Of a stretch of DNA of 64,000 bases, positions 48,207-58,218 are shown one piece after another. The notes under the pieces are model-generated. The model was not told the origin of the DNA. It saw only the letters and a list, made by a program, of their open reading frames with translations, and did no database searches. Source of the stretch: Iodidimonas nitroreducens (GTDB lineage Bacteria; Pseudomonadota; Alphaproteobacteria; Sphingomonadales; Rhodothalassiaceae); NCBI RefSeq assembly GCF_008579165.1, contig NZ_BKCN01000011.1; one strand, written 5' to 3'. The translations under genes and the position numbers were made by a program. Numbering within the stretch: position 1 is the first letter of the stretch; every line of letters starts with the position of its first letter.

Positions 48207-50533
48207 ATGAAAACCTATTTAAACACAGGCGATCACGGCCCCATAGCGCGGCAAAAAGGATCATCGGCTCGCAAGGCATTGCTGGCATCCGTTGCCTTAT
48301 CGGCGCTATTTGGTGGTTCTTCGGCCATGGCGCAAAATGCAGATAATGCCGATGGCCCCAAGGTTTTCTCTTTGGAAGAAATCGTGGTGACGGCACAGCG
48401 GCGTTCGGAAGGGGTGTATTCCACCCCCATGGCGATCACGGCGCTGTCTGGCGAAAATCTTCAGATGCGCGGCATTGATAGTTTGGCGGATATTGATCGG
48501 GCCGTGCCCAATCTGAATGTCACCCGCTTTGGGGTTGGCAATCCTGCCCATGCCGCCATTTTCATTCGCGGCATCGGCTTGCAGGATCATATCATCACCA
48601 CCGATCCCGGCGTTGGGGTTTATGTGGATGGGGTCTATCTGGGGCGGCAGATGGGGGCCAATCTCGATCTGGTGAATATCGAACGCATCGAAGTGCTGCG
48701 CGGCCCCCAAGGCACCCTTTATGGTCGTAATACCCTGGGCGGCGCGGTCAATATCATCACTCAAAAACCGGGGGATGAGGATCATTTCGAATTTGGCCTG
48801 CAGGGCGGTACGCGAGCCCGCGTGGCAGCGAATTTCTATGGCAATTTCAAGCTGACCGAAGATATTTCCATGTCGGCTTCAGGCAACATCACCCGCCGCG
48901 ATGGATTTGGTAAGGCGCTGAATGTGGTGGAGCCAACCCGGCAGGTGGGCGAATTGTTCCAGGCTTCGGGCCGTGTGGCCCTTGATTGGCAGGTGAATGA
49001 TCGTTTCTCGCTTTTATGGACGGCTGATATGGTGGAAGGCGAAAATGGCCAATCGCCCATGACCGCAGAAATCATTCCCGGCCTTGATCAGCCCGGCGTA
49101 TTTGCGGAAACCGGTTTGGGCTTTTTCACCGATCCCACTGGCCCGGCGGTTGATCTGGCCGGCGGTCCTTTGAAAGCCAGCGATATTGCGGCTGATCCCG
49201 ATGATACCAATTCCGCTGAGGGCAATCTGCTCAATCAGTCCAATTCTGGATTCGGGACCTCGCTCACCGCCGATTATATCATCAATGACATGTTCAGCAC
49301 CAAGGTTCTGGCGAGCTTCCGTCATTCATCCTATACGGGTGGCCTGGATGATGATGCGGCCTTCCAGGATTTTCAATCTTTCCCGGAAAGCGGCGAAGCG
49401 GATCAGGTTTCTATCGAAGCACAGTTGAATGGTGAAATCGGTCGTTTTGATTTTGTCAGCGCCCTTTATTATTTCCGTGAAGAAGGTGATACCTTTTCCG
49501 GCCCCAATACCTTCATCACGCCGGGCGATACCTTTGATATCAATCAAACAACCAACAGCTATGCGGCTTTTGCCCATGTGGGCTATCGGGTTACGGATCG
49601 CCTGAAGCTTTCGGGCGGGCTGCGCTATAGCTATGATAAAAAGAGCGCCGATGCGCTGTTCACCAATAATCCATGGTTTCTGGCACCGCCCGTTGGCTCG
49701 GGCAATGGCACACCAGGTTCCGCACAGCGGGTGTTCCGGTCTGAAGATTGGAATGAGATCACGTGGAATGCGTCCCTTACTTATGATCTGACCGAAAATC
49801 TCAATGTGTATTTTGCTGAATCCAAAGGCTATCAAAGCGGCGGTTTCCCCCCGCGTCCCTTTGGCGGGCCGAATACCTTCGTCAATTTCGATCCCACCAC
49901 AGCCCGCAATCACGAGCTTGGTTTCAAGGGGCAGCCTTTTGATTTCATGCAATCGTCGGTCGCGTTCTTCTTTACTGAATATACCGATCTGGCCTTGCCC
50001 TTTTCCAGCCTTCGGCGGCAGGTTTTGTGACCATTACCGCCAATGCCGGGAAATCAGAAGCTTTGGGTTTCGAGCTTGAAAACACCTTCCAGTTTGGTGG
50101 TTTTTCGCTCAATACTTCGGTTGGTTATCTGGATAGCGAAATCAAGCGGATTGATCCGGGCACTCAGGGCGTGGCTGTGGGCGATACCCCGGCGCTGACC
50201 CCTGACTGGACAGTCAATGTGGGCCCGCAATATCAGTTCGTGCTGCCAAATGGCGATATGATCACCATGCGGGCTGATTATTCTTATCGCAGCACCATGT
50301 TTGGGCAATCGGTCAATAATGAGCTCAATAAGCTCGATGCCCGCGATCTGCTCAATTTCTCGATCCGCTATGAAAATCTGGCCAATAACTGGTCGGCAAC
50401 CCTTTATGGCGACAATGTCTGGAACGAGAAATATGATGTGGGCCGCCTTGATCAGGCCTTTTCCGGCTTTACCGAAGTGATCTTGAACAATGATCGCAGC
50501 GAATTCGGGCTGAAATTCAACAAGCGTTTCTGA
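48207..50533 (+). CDS. TonB-dependent receptor beside the pyrimidine operon (frameshift in sequence)
   Basis: About 775 residues after one C is restored near 50009, which joins LPFSS to PSAAGFVTI. The signal peptide ends near AMA|QNA (residues about 41-44). A TonB box-like EEIVVTAQRR follows, then a plug with IFIRGIGLQD, VYVDGVYLGRQ and IEVLRGPQGTLYGRNTLGGAV, and a barrel ending in LKFNKRF. No STN domain. It belongs to the broad sphingomonad-type receptor group that imports siderophores or nutrients. It is transcribed away from the pyrimidine operon, with the RutR-like gene downstream, so a pyrimidine, nucleoside or related ligand is plausible. That is inference. Confidence 0.87.
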
Positions 50534-50565
50534 TCTGATCTCCATTCGCTTTTGCGTTACAAATA

Positions 50566-50599
50566 CCCGGCCTCCCATCAAAAGGGGGCCGGGTTTTTT
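50566..50599 (+). terminator. Rho-independent terminator after the TonB receptor
   Basis: A GC-rich stem (CCCGGCC-CCC against GGGGGCCGGG, with one bulged T) closes a loop of about seven bases and is followed by six T. Confidence 0.85.
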
Positions 50600-50789
50600 A
50601 TGAGAGTTTTTTATGAGGGTTTTGATCGAGATTGATGAAAACAGGCTTATAGCCAAGCTGTCATATCAATGAAATATGGCTGTAACACCGCATGCTTATC
50701 TCTGGTTTGGTGAGTGCCTAATGGCCCTGAACCAGGATCAGGATGATCCCGGGCGCTCATTTAAATTTATGGGATAAGGGTTTGGGATT

Positions 50790-51426
50790 GTGCCGCTACG
50801 AAATCCAAAAGAGCAGATCCGTCGTGCCAATGAAGCGCATATTTTGCAGGCGGCGGAACAGGTCTTTGCCCAATATGGATATCGTGGGGCGACCATGGAT
50901 GGTATCGCCGAAGCGGCGGGCGTGCCGAAAGCCAATGTGCATTATTATTTTGCCAATAAAAAGCGCCTTTATCAGCGGGTGATGGCCGGGGTTTTTGATG
51001 CGGTTATAGAGGCTTGTGCAGCTTTTGATCGCAATCCTGAACCGGCGGAAGCCCTGCGCGATTTCGTGGTCAGCCATATGGAATTGGCGCGTAACCGCCC
51101 GGATGCTGCGGGTGTGGGGGATGGGCGGTCGCATCGCGGGGCCAGGATTTGCCCGATGATGTGATGGAGCTTTAAAGGCGTGGCTGGCCGATCATTGCCA
51201 AAAGATCGAAGGCTGGATCACTGCGGCAAAGATGCCCATGCTCGATCCGGCCATTTTGTTCCATATGATCTGGGCGAGCACGCATTATCATGCGACCCAT
51301 GATTGGCAGATTTCAAAGCTATCCCCAGAAGCATCAGAAACTCCGATGAGCGACCGCGCCTTTATCGAAGCCACCGAAGATCTGGTGCAGCTGGTTTTGC
51401 GCGGCACCGGCTTGCAAAGGCTGTAA
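50790..51426 (+). CDS. rutR: TetR-family regulator, RutR-like (two frameshifts in sequence)
   Basis: About 213 residues after two bases are restored (near 51118 and 51172). The N-terminal helix-turn-helix (AEQVFAQYGYRGATMDGIAE, VPKANVHYYFANKKRLYQ) and the C-terminal FHMIWASTHYHATHDWQISKL closely parallel E. coli RutR, which senses uracil and thymine. The start is GTG 50790, with a purine-rich site upstream. RutR in E. coli governs the Rut pathway and binds TTGACCA-nn-TGGTCAA. Here it would control reductive degradation by PreTA, through the 47.8-48.2 kb region. Family-level confidence is good; the uracil ligand is inference. Confidence 0.75.
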
Positions 51427-51487
51427 ATCTTAATGGCAAGCCGGTGCGGGGCGGTTCAGAAAAGATCAGGGCCCAAATTGCTGCTCA

Positions 51488-52597
51488 TCAAGGCGCCAGA
51501 TCATCGAGAGCAATGGTCATGCCCCGCACGGGATCGCCAGCCATATCGCGTAGATCAAAGCTGAGAATGCGCCGATCCCAATCCACTTCGATCATCCCAA
51601 AATTTTCCGGCCCATAAAGCTGCCCCATCTGATGCGGGCCGGTTTCGGTAACCGGGCCTTTGGCAAAGCTGAGATTAAGCGAGCTTGAGGTGATTTCATA
51701 AAGCGGAAAAGCGGCAATATCATCGCGCCGATAAAGCCCGCCCACATGGCGATCACCCGATAAAATGAGCAGGGATGAGACGCCGCTGTCGTTGATCAGA
51801 TCATAAAGCCTTTGCCGTTCAAGAGGCAGGCTGTGCCAACCTTCCCAGCCATGGCCATCGGCCAGCACCTGAATGGACGATACCAATATCCGAAGATCGG
51901 CAGGCTTTTGGAGTTGCTGTTCCAGCCATGTCCATTGCGCTTCTCCCAGCATGGTTTTGGCAGGATCGGGATCGGGCAGATAGCGTTCTTTTCCCACCGC
52001 ACCGCGTTCATCGGTGGGCCGCAGATCGGATCTGAACCAGCGTGTATCGAGAAAAATGATCTGAACCCTTTGCCCCACCGGCCCCATGATGCGGGCATGA
52101 TAAAGCCCATCACGCTGGCGCACCGGTGCATCTTTTGGCACTCCAAAAAAATCGAGCATGATATTTTTGGAGCCTTCTTTTAAGGGGAATTCGGCACCGG
52201 CATCATTCAAGCCATAATCATGATCATCCCAGCCGGCTATGATGGGGACAGATCGGCGAAAATCCTTGAATTCGGGGATGGCGCCCAAAAGCGCATAGGC
52301 GTAGCTGATGGGTTCTAAAGCCGGTTCCCTGATCCATTCGCCTTTATATTGGTCGGCATAAACATTATCGCCTGTGAACAGAAACAGATCAGGATTTTGT
52401 GCCGCAATGCTGTTCCAAAAGGGCTGTGGCCGGGTTTCATCGGCACAAGAGCCAAAAGCGATTCGACTGATGGCGCTGCTTTCAGCAGGGAAGGGTGCGC
52501 GGTCCGATAAGCCATCCTCTGCCCTGAGTTGATGCGGGATCATGCCTGCCAGCATGAAGCAACTGATTGCAAATAGATGATTAATAGAAAATTTCAC
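51488..52597 (-). CDS. PhoD-like alkaline phosphatase / phosphodiesterase
   Basis: 369 residues with an N-terminal signal peptide (residues about 1-26), so exported. The metallophosphoesterase motifs include FGSCADE (metal-binding Cys/Asp region), LFTGDNVYADQYKGEW, AGWDDHDYGLND and LSGDRHVGGLYRR. PhoD-family enzymes cleave phosphate mono- and diesters, including nucleotides and teichoic acid, using Ca2+ and Fe3+. Tat-type PhoD proteins have a twin-arginine signal; this one has none. It may be a 5'-nucleotide or diester hydrolase. Placed next to the Oar-like receptor gene, divergently. Confidence 0.83.
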   Translation of the reverse strand: MKFSINHLFAISCFMLAGMIPHQLRAEDGLSDRAPFPAESSAISRIAFGSCADETRPQPFWNSIAAQNPDLFLFTGDNVYADQYKGEWIREPALEPISYAYALLGAIPEFKDFRRSVPIIAGWDDHDYGLNDAGAEFPLKEGSKNIMLDFFGVPKDAPVRQRDGLYHARIMGPVGQRVQIIFLDTRWFRSDLRPTDERGAVGKERYLPDPDPAKTMLGEAQWTWLEQQLQKPADLRILVSSIQVLADGHGWEGWHSLPLERQRLYDLINDSGVSSLLILSGDRHVGGLYRRDDIAAFPLYEITSSSLNLSFAKGPVTETGPHQMGQLYGPENFGMIEVDWDRRILSFDLRDMAGDPVRGMTIALDDLAP

Positions 52598-53127
52598 TGG
52601 TCTTCCTCCCGTTTTTCAGTGAATGGGCAGGCCTGTCTGGTCCCGGCCTCGTCCTTTTCGAGATTATAGACTCTGTGCGCGCGCATCTGTGTGAATTTTA
52701 CAACACATCGTTTTAAACTTTTCAGAACATCCTTGATCAAATACTCAAAATATTTATTGCGCTGCAACAAGTCAGGCGCACAATTTGTTCCCAATGAAGG
52801 GGCGTTTGAAAACACAAGCTTATGTTTTCTCATAGAAATTTTTCAAGGTCCTCGCGAGATACGGATCGTCCTGCGCTGCTTTCGGCTGAAATATCATGCA
52901 TCAAATTGTTTTTTAGTCCTTGCCCAGGTCCGAAAAAAGCGTTGTAAGCACACGACTTTGCAAGATAACTTGACCAAACGGTTATAAAAATAAAAGGCTG
53001 ATCATAAAACCTGTGGGCTTTGTCATAGAATTGCAAAAGCTTCTGTGCATGGTCCGTCGAAGCCAAGGGCAAAGGCTGCGTCCGATTAACTGCCCATAAA
53101 ATATGTAAAGCAGGAGGGAATGACACG
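52598..53127. promoter_or_regulatory. Long intergenic leader before the Oar-like receptor
   Basis: 530 bp, rather AT-rich, between divergent genes. AGGAGGG at 53112-53118 is a strong ribosome binding site for the receptor. TTGACCAAACGGTTA near 52971 contains one RutR-like half-site (TTGACCA) with a degenerate second half. A 79-codon minus-strand frame here has no motif and no Shine-Dalgarno sequence. No gene is supported. Confidence 0.4.
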
Positions 53128-56100
53128 ATGAAGAGGTTCAGACAAAATTATCTAGGGGCTGCGAAAGCACTGCTTTTGCTGTCGGCATCCTTGCCCGCCA
53201 TGATGGTGGCCCAGCAGGTTGAAGCACAGCAAACGACATCAGGCGTTCGGGGTGTTGTTACCGATCCATCGGGTCAGCCTTTGGCGAATGCGGCGATCAG
53301 CATCACCGATAGTCGTACGGGCAGAACGATCTCATCAGAAACATCGGCTCAGGGGCGCTTTTCCGCAACGGGTCTGGAAACCGGTGGTCCCTACACGGTG
53401 ACGGTTGAGAGCAGCGGCTATCGTGCCGAGCGCATCGAGGGACTTTTCCTCAATATTTCGCAGATGGCAGATCTGTCGATTTCCCTCACTTCGGGTCAGA
53501 TGGAAGAAATCGTCGTCACGGCAGCCCCCATTGTGATGAGCCAGCTGGCGATTGGTCCGGGCCGCTCTTTTGGTCTCGAAACGCTGGAATCCTTCCCGTC
53601 GATCAGCCGCGATTTCCGCGATATTATTCGGATCGATCCCCGCGTCAGCATCAATGAAGGCAATGACGATTCCATTTCCTGTTTGGGCGGGAATAATCGC
53701 TTCAACAGCGTGACCATCGATGGGGTGCGCGCTTCCGATGGCTTTGGTTTGAATGCGTCGGGTTTGCCCAGCCGCAATAACATGCCGATCCCCTTCGATG
53801 CGGTGCGTGAAACATCGGTGGAATTTGCGCCCTATAGCGTTGAATATGGCCAGTTTACCGGCTGTAATATCAACATCGTCACCAAATCCGGGACCAATGA
53901 TTTCCATGGCTCGGCCTTTTTCGTTTTCAACAATGACGATCTGACCGGCGAGCGGATCGATGGCGAGCAGGCCATTACCGATCCTTTCACAGATAAAAAC
54001 TGGGGTGCCGAGCTTGGTGGCCCGATCATCAAGGACAAGCTGTTCTTCTATGTCGCCTATGAAGAAGCCGATGATTCCGGCATTCAGGATAATGGCCCCA
54101 TTGGTGGCGGTTTTGGCACCGAAGAAGGTCCGACCGTTGCCCAGGTGGAGCAGGTACAAGGCATTCTTGAAAATCAGTTCGGTATCGAAACATTAGGCAT
54201 TGCGCGTAGCCTTGCGCGGGATAATCGCCGCATTCTTGGTCGTCTCGATTGGTTTATCAATGATGATCACCGTGTTGCCGGTACCTATACCCGCCTGCGT
54301 GAAACCTTTGAGCAGCAGGATGATTTCGGTTTCGGGAATGATTTTGCCTTCCGCAATAACTTTTTGGAAGAAGGCAGCGAAATTGAAACCTATTCCGTTC
54401 GCGTTTTCTCGCAATGGACCGATAAGCTTTCCACGGAATTCTGGGTTTCCCGCACTGATAATACCGATTCCCAGGATCCTGTTGGTGGCGGCGAAGCGCA
54501 GGATGCCAATCCTGTTCCGCGTATTTTTGTCGATACGCCGGGGGGCACATTGCTGTCAGGTCCGGGTGAATTCCGCTCTGCTAATGCCCTTGATACCCAG
54601 ATCAACCAGCTTCGTTTGAATGCCGAATATCTGACCGGTGCGCATAAGATCACCGCCGGTTATGAACTCGATCAGATCGATGTATTCAATCTGTTTGTCA
54701 CCGATGCCACCGGCACCATCACCTTCGATTCGATTGAAGATCTGCAGGCCGGTCGGGCATCAAGCATCGAGGGCAATGGCTCATTCACCGGCGATATCAA
54801 TGATGCGGCGGCGAATTTCTCACGCTCCATTCATTCCCTTTATCTGCAGGATGAATGGCAAGCGACTGACGATCTCACTTTCCTGCTTGGCTTGCGCTAT
54901 GATTTCTATACATCGTCGGATAATCCGCGGGTCAGCCAGCAATTTGTCGATCGCTTTGGTTTCGCCAATGATCAGGCTTTCGATGGCTTGGATATCTTCC
55001 TGCCACGCTTTGGCATCACCTATGAAGCGCCATGGGATTTCTATGGCCAAACCACTTTCCGGGCCGGCGCGGGCATCTTCTCGGGCGGTGATCCGACCGT
55101 GTGGTTCTCGAATGCCTTCTCGAACTTCGGTTCCGGAATTGGCTTTGGTTCGATCACCCCAACCAGCCAGGATTCGCCTTGCACCGCAGCCGATCTTCAG
55201 GTGATTGATGCCAATGGCAATTTCACGGGCACGCCTGCCTGTTTGGCTCAGGCACAGATCGCCCAAGCCACGGGCGCTGATGGACGTGTGGATGCGGTTG
55301 ATCCCAATTTCAAGCTGCCGTCGGTGGTTCGCGGAAGCTGGGGCTTCACCCACTTCACCGATTTTAATGGCGCTGTGGGGGGTCTTCTGGATAATTGGCG
55401 GGTCGATTTCGACATCATCCATGATCGTCGTCGCAATTCAGCCGATTTCGTGGATCTGACCCTGACCCCGGTTGGTTTTGCCCCTGATGGCCGCTTGCTG
55501 TTCAATGCCGTTGATCCGCTGCTTCCGGGTTGCAATGCCTCCTTCCTTGGGCCGCGCATCGGCTTTTCGGGGAATACGGCGCAGGGCGGTCCTTGTGATG
55601 CCGGTGGCGATGATCAGGATATCCTTCTCACCAATACCAAAGGCAAAGAAGGCGGCACCACGTCGATCTCCTTGTTGCTCAATAATAGCTGGGATTATAC
55701 CGTCTTTAATCGCCCGGCCCGGTTTGATTTCAACTTTGGCTATGCTTTCACGGATGCCAAGGTGAAGAATCCAACCACAAGCTCCACAGCGACATCGAAC
55801 TTTGAAGAAATCGCATTGACGAATATCAATGATCCCGAGCTTGCATCGTCGCAATTTGCCAATAAGCACAATATCACTGTGGCAGCGACCTTCAGCCATG
55901 ATTTCTTTGAAGATCTGAGCAGCACGCTCAGCGTGTTCTTCCAAGCGCGCAGCGGTCGTCCGTTCAGCTTCGTGTTCGATAACAACACGCCAACCACTTT
56001 GTTTGGTGATAGCGATAATGAAGAACGCAATCTGTTCTATGTGCCATCCGGCCCGAATGATCCCCGTGTTGATCTTTCGGCTCTGCAATCAGCAGGGACA

Positions 56101-56514
56101 CTTGATGCGTTCTTCAACTTCCTCGATGAAACGGGTCTGAGCAAATATGCCGGTCAGATTGCACCGCGCAATGCCTTCCGCGATGATTGGACCAAGGATC
56201 TTGATCTGCGCTTCCAGCAGGATCTGCCAACACCGTGGCGCGGCCATAAGTTCGAGCTGTTCTTTGATATCGAAAACTTCCTGAACTTCATCGATAGCGG
56301 TGCCAATGTGTTCCAGTCTTTCGATCGGGGCGATGTGTTTGAAGGCGTCCCCGTTCTGGATGCCGGTCTGAATGCGGATGGTTCGCAATTCGTTTTCAGC
56401 AATTTCAATCCCGGTGGCTCGGATACATCGGCTTTCGGGTTCAATCCGAACCGCAATATCAATGTGGAATCAACCATCTGGCGCTTGCAGGTTGGTATTC
56501 GCTACAGCTTCTGA
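53128..56514 (+). CDS. Oar-like TonB-dependent receptor with carboxypeptidase-regulatory-like domain
   Basis: 1128 residues. A signal peptide ends near VEA|QQT (residue 34). A CarboxypepD_reg-like beta-sandwich follows (VRGVVTDPSGQPLANAAISI, about 39-120). Then come a TonB box-like EEIVVTA (about 128) and an Oar-type plug (SISRDFRDIIRIDPR, CLGGNNRFNSVTIDGVRASD, NIVTKSGTNDFHGSAFF). The large barrel ends LQVGIRYSF. Oar proteins act in protein or peptide uptake, secretion or adhesion; here the ligand is unknown. ATG 53128 has AGGAGGG nine bases upstream. No frameshift. Flanked by PhoD-like and acid phosphatase genes, which may share its control. Confidence 0.88.
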   Translation: MKRFRQNYLGAAKALLLLSASLPAMMVAQQVEAQQTTSGVRGVVTDPSGQPLANAAISITDSRTGRTISSETSAQGRFSATGLETGGPYTVTVESSGYRAERIEGLFLNISQMADLSISLTSGQMEEIVVTAAPIVMSQLAIGPGRSFGLETLESFPSISRDFRDIIRIDPRVSINEGNDDSISCLGGNNRFNSVTIDGVRASDGFGLNASGLPSRNNMPIPFDAVRETSVEFAPYSVEYGQFTGCNINIVTKSGTNDFHGSAFFVFNNDDLTGERIDGEQAITDPFTDKNWGAELGGPIIKDKLFFYVAYEEADDSGIQDNGPIGGGFGTEEGPTVAQVEQVQGILENQFGIETLGIARSLARDNRRILGRLDWFINDDHRVAGTYTRLRETFEQQDDFGFGNDFAFRNNFLEEGSEIETYSVRVFSQWTDKLSTEFWVSRTDNTDSQDPVGGGEAQDANPVPRIFVDTPGGTLLSGPGEFRSANALDTQINQLRLNAEYLTGAHKITAGYELDQIDVFNLFVTDATGTITFDSIEDLQAGRASSIEGNGSFTGDINDAAANFSRSIHSLYLQDEWQATDDLTFLLGLRYDFYTSSDNPRVSQQFVDRFGFANDQAFDGLDIFLPRFGITYEAPWDFYGQTTFRAGAGIFSGGDPTVWFSNAFSNFGSGIGFGSITPTSQDSPCTAADLQVIDANGNFTGTPACLAQAQIAQATGADGRVDAVDPNFKLPSVVRGSWGFTHFTDFNGAVGGLLDNWRVDFDIIHDRRRNSADFVDLTLTPVGFAPDGRLLFNAVDPLLPGCNASFLGPRIGFSGNTAQGGPCDAGGDDQDILLTNTKGKEGGTTSISLLLNNSWDYTVFNRPARFDFNFGYAFTDAKVKNPTTSSTATSNFEEIALTNINDPELASSQFANKHNITVAATFSHDFFEDLSSTLSVFFQARSGRPFSFVFDNNTPTTLFGDSDNEERNLFYVPSGPNDPRVDLSALQSAGTLDAFFNFLDETGLSKYAGQIAPRNAFRDDWTKDLDLRFQQDLPTPWRGHKFELFFDIENFLNFIDSGANVFQSFDRGDVFEGVPVLDAGLNADGSQFVFSNFNPGGSDTSAFGFNPNRNINVESTIWRLQVGIRYSF

Positions 56515-56538
56515 TCTGATGATCGGATAACCGGACGA

Positions 56539-56569
56539 CAGAAGGCGGCTGCGGCCGCCTTCTGCTTTT
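56539..56569 (+). terminator. Rho-independent terminator after the Oar-like receptor
   Basis: CAGAAGGCGGC pairs perfectly with GCCGCCTTCTG around TGCG, followed by CTTTT. The stem is eleven bases with a short T-tract. Confidence 0.75.
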
Positions 56570-56642
56570 GGGCCTCCGTTCTTTCCATCAAGGCCCGGTC
56601 TTTTGAGCAAGGCCCCACCTTTCGATAAAGGAGCATCGATCA

Positions 56643-57536
56643 ATGTTGAAACAGATCAGCCTGGCGATTACCGCCATCCTGCTGATCGGGTGCACGACCA
56701 ATGCGCAGGAACAACCGGTCTTGCCGCCGCATGATGTGGTGGCCAAGGATGTTGTGGCCCGGCAGCCCGGCCTGATGTGGGTTCGCCGATCTTCGGAATA
56801 TGCCATCATCACCGCCCGTTTATATGAAGAGGCCAAAACCGATCTCGATGCCATCACCCGCCAGCGGGGTGCGGATCAGCGCCCATGGGTCGTGGTGCTC
56901 GATGCCGATGAAACAATCTTTGATAACAGCCAATATCAGGTGGAAGCGTTACAGGCCGGGGCAAAGGATTTCGATCCTGTGGCCTGGAGGACTTGGGTGA
57001 AACGCGAAGAAGCCACCGCCGTGCCCGGTGTCCTCTCATTCCTTGATCATATCCGCAAGCGCGGGGGCAAGCTGGTGATCATCACCAATCGCGATCAGAA
57101 TGTAACGAGCCATAGCCGCGCTAATCTCAGCGCATTGGGGTTTGATGCGGATCGCGCCGATCTGTGCATCCTTGGCCGGGGGGCGCTAGATCGCAAGGAT
57201 GCTAATCCGAAGGAATGGGAAGCTTTTGGCTATGGCAATGATAAGGATCGCCGGCGTCGCCTGATCATGGAGGGCAAGGCCGAAGCCTGCTGGGATTGGC
57301 AAGCCGGTGATGCCCGTGAGCACTATCAGGCATCATGGGCGAAGCCGCACGAAATCCTGATGTATGTGGGGGATAATATCAAGGATTTCCCCGCTTTGAC
57401 CGAGAGCATTGCCGAAGATCCACAGGCCATGCAGGCGGTGATGGCCAATCCGCATTATGTGCTTTTGCCCAATCCCGTTTATGGAAGCTGGGAAAGCCGC
57501 CTGAAACCGGCAGCCGCTTTGCCATCCCAGCCTTGA
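56643..57536 (+). CDS. Lipoprotein HAD acid phosphatase, e(P4)/class B-C type
   Basis: 297 residues. The lipobox LLIGC (Cys about residue 17) predicts a membrane-anchored periplasmic or surface lipoprotein. The HAD motif I is VVLDADETIFDN (Asp about 86 and 88), motif II lies in LVIITNRD, and the late acid in MYVGDNIKDF. This is the acid phosphatase family that includes Haemophilus e(P4), a 5'-nucleotidase that dephosphorylates NMN and nucleotides. It could therefore supply nucleosides. ATG 56643 has AAAGGAG upstream. It lies after the Oar receptor's terminator on the same strand. Confidence 0.87.
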   Translation: MLKQISLAITAILLIGCTTNAQEQPVLPPHDVVAKDVVARQPGLMWVRRSSEYAIITARLYEEAKTDLDAITRQRGADQRPWVVVLDADETIFDNSQYQVEALQAGAKDFDPVAWRTWVKREEATAVPGVLSFLDHIRKRGGKLVIITNRDQNVTSHSRANLSALGFDADRADLCILGRGALDRKDANPKEWEAFGYGNDKDRRRRLIMEGKAEACWDWQAGDAREHYQASWAKPHEILMYVGDNIKDFPALTESIAEDPQAMQAVMANPHYVLLPNPVYGSWESRLKPAAALPSQP

Positions 57537-57563
57537 AGCCTGAAAAACGAGCGCGAGCGCAGA

Positions 57564-58130
57564 TCAGTTGCGCTCGATCTCAGATATTTTGGAACCTTCA
57601 AGGGAGAGATTATACATCAGCCCCTTATTGCCGAAAATAAAGGCAATGATCGGCGCATCGAGATTGGTGGTATCAATAGAGCCACCTGCGCCGATGGTGG
57701 CAATGGCCACCGAGCCATCAACGCCCACTTCCCATTTATCGCTATTGCGGAAATTATTTAGCGCCCCTTCTTCCATAAACAGCAAAACCTGGCTGCGTAC
57801 CTGCCCGCCAAGCTGCAAGCCGATCGATGCGGCGGCGGTGCTATAATAGCCCACTGCAGAGCCATTCACCAAAAGCGCGCCTTCGCCATATTCGCCGCCA
57901 ATGCCGATCCCGGCTTTTTTGATGCTGGGAAACACCAGAACGCCAACGGATTTATCCAGCAGCGATTGGGCGCCATCGTATTTTTCACGAAATTCGGCCA
58001 TGGTTTCGGCCACACGGCGATCAATTTTCTTCTTCGATGCGGCATCGACAACCGAGGCCGAACCGATAATGATAAAAGCCGCGACCAATGAAAAAGCCGC
58101 GATTTTTCTGAATAGTGCTGAGATTGGCAT
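57564..58130 (-). CDS. SYLF-domain (YSC84-like) exported protein
   Basis: 188 residues with an N-terminal signal or anchor (about residues 9-30). The SYLF domain follows (LLDKSVGVLVFPSIKKAGIG, GGEYGEGALLVNG, SIGLQLGGQVRSQVLLFM), which binds lipids in eukaryotic members. Bacterial homologues are poorly known but frequent as periplasmic proteins. The frame runs to 58265, but ATG 58130 begins at the signal sequence and has a purine-rich site. It is on the same strand as hom, 88 bp downstream, and may be a separate unit. Confidence 0.85.
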   Translation of the reverse strand: MPISALFRKIAAFSLVAAFIIIGSASVVDAASKKKIDRRVAETMAEFREKYDGAQSLLDKSVGVLVFPSIKKAGIGIGGEYGEGALLVNGSAVGYYSTAAASIGLQLGGQVRSQVLLFMEEGALNNFRNSDKWEVGVDGSVAIATIGAGGSIDTTNLDAPIIAFIFGNKGLMYNLSLEGSKISEIERN

Positions 58131-58218
58131 CAACGTTCCCCCAAAAATGCTTTCTGTGCTTATCTGCCGGATAAAGACGGCATTTTGAAGACAGAGCCGC
58201 GCAAAAACAAGGCCATCA

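Noticed and set aside
52594..52833. 79-codon minus-strand ORF before the PhoD-like gene
   Set aside because: No ribosome binding site, motif or plausible composition; it overlaps the promoter region and the PhoD start.
52970..52985. Second RutR-like site before the Oar receptor
   Set aside because: Only one half-site (TTGACCA) fits; the other half is too degenerate to claim.
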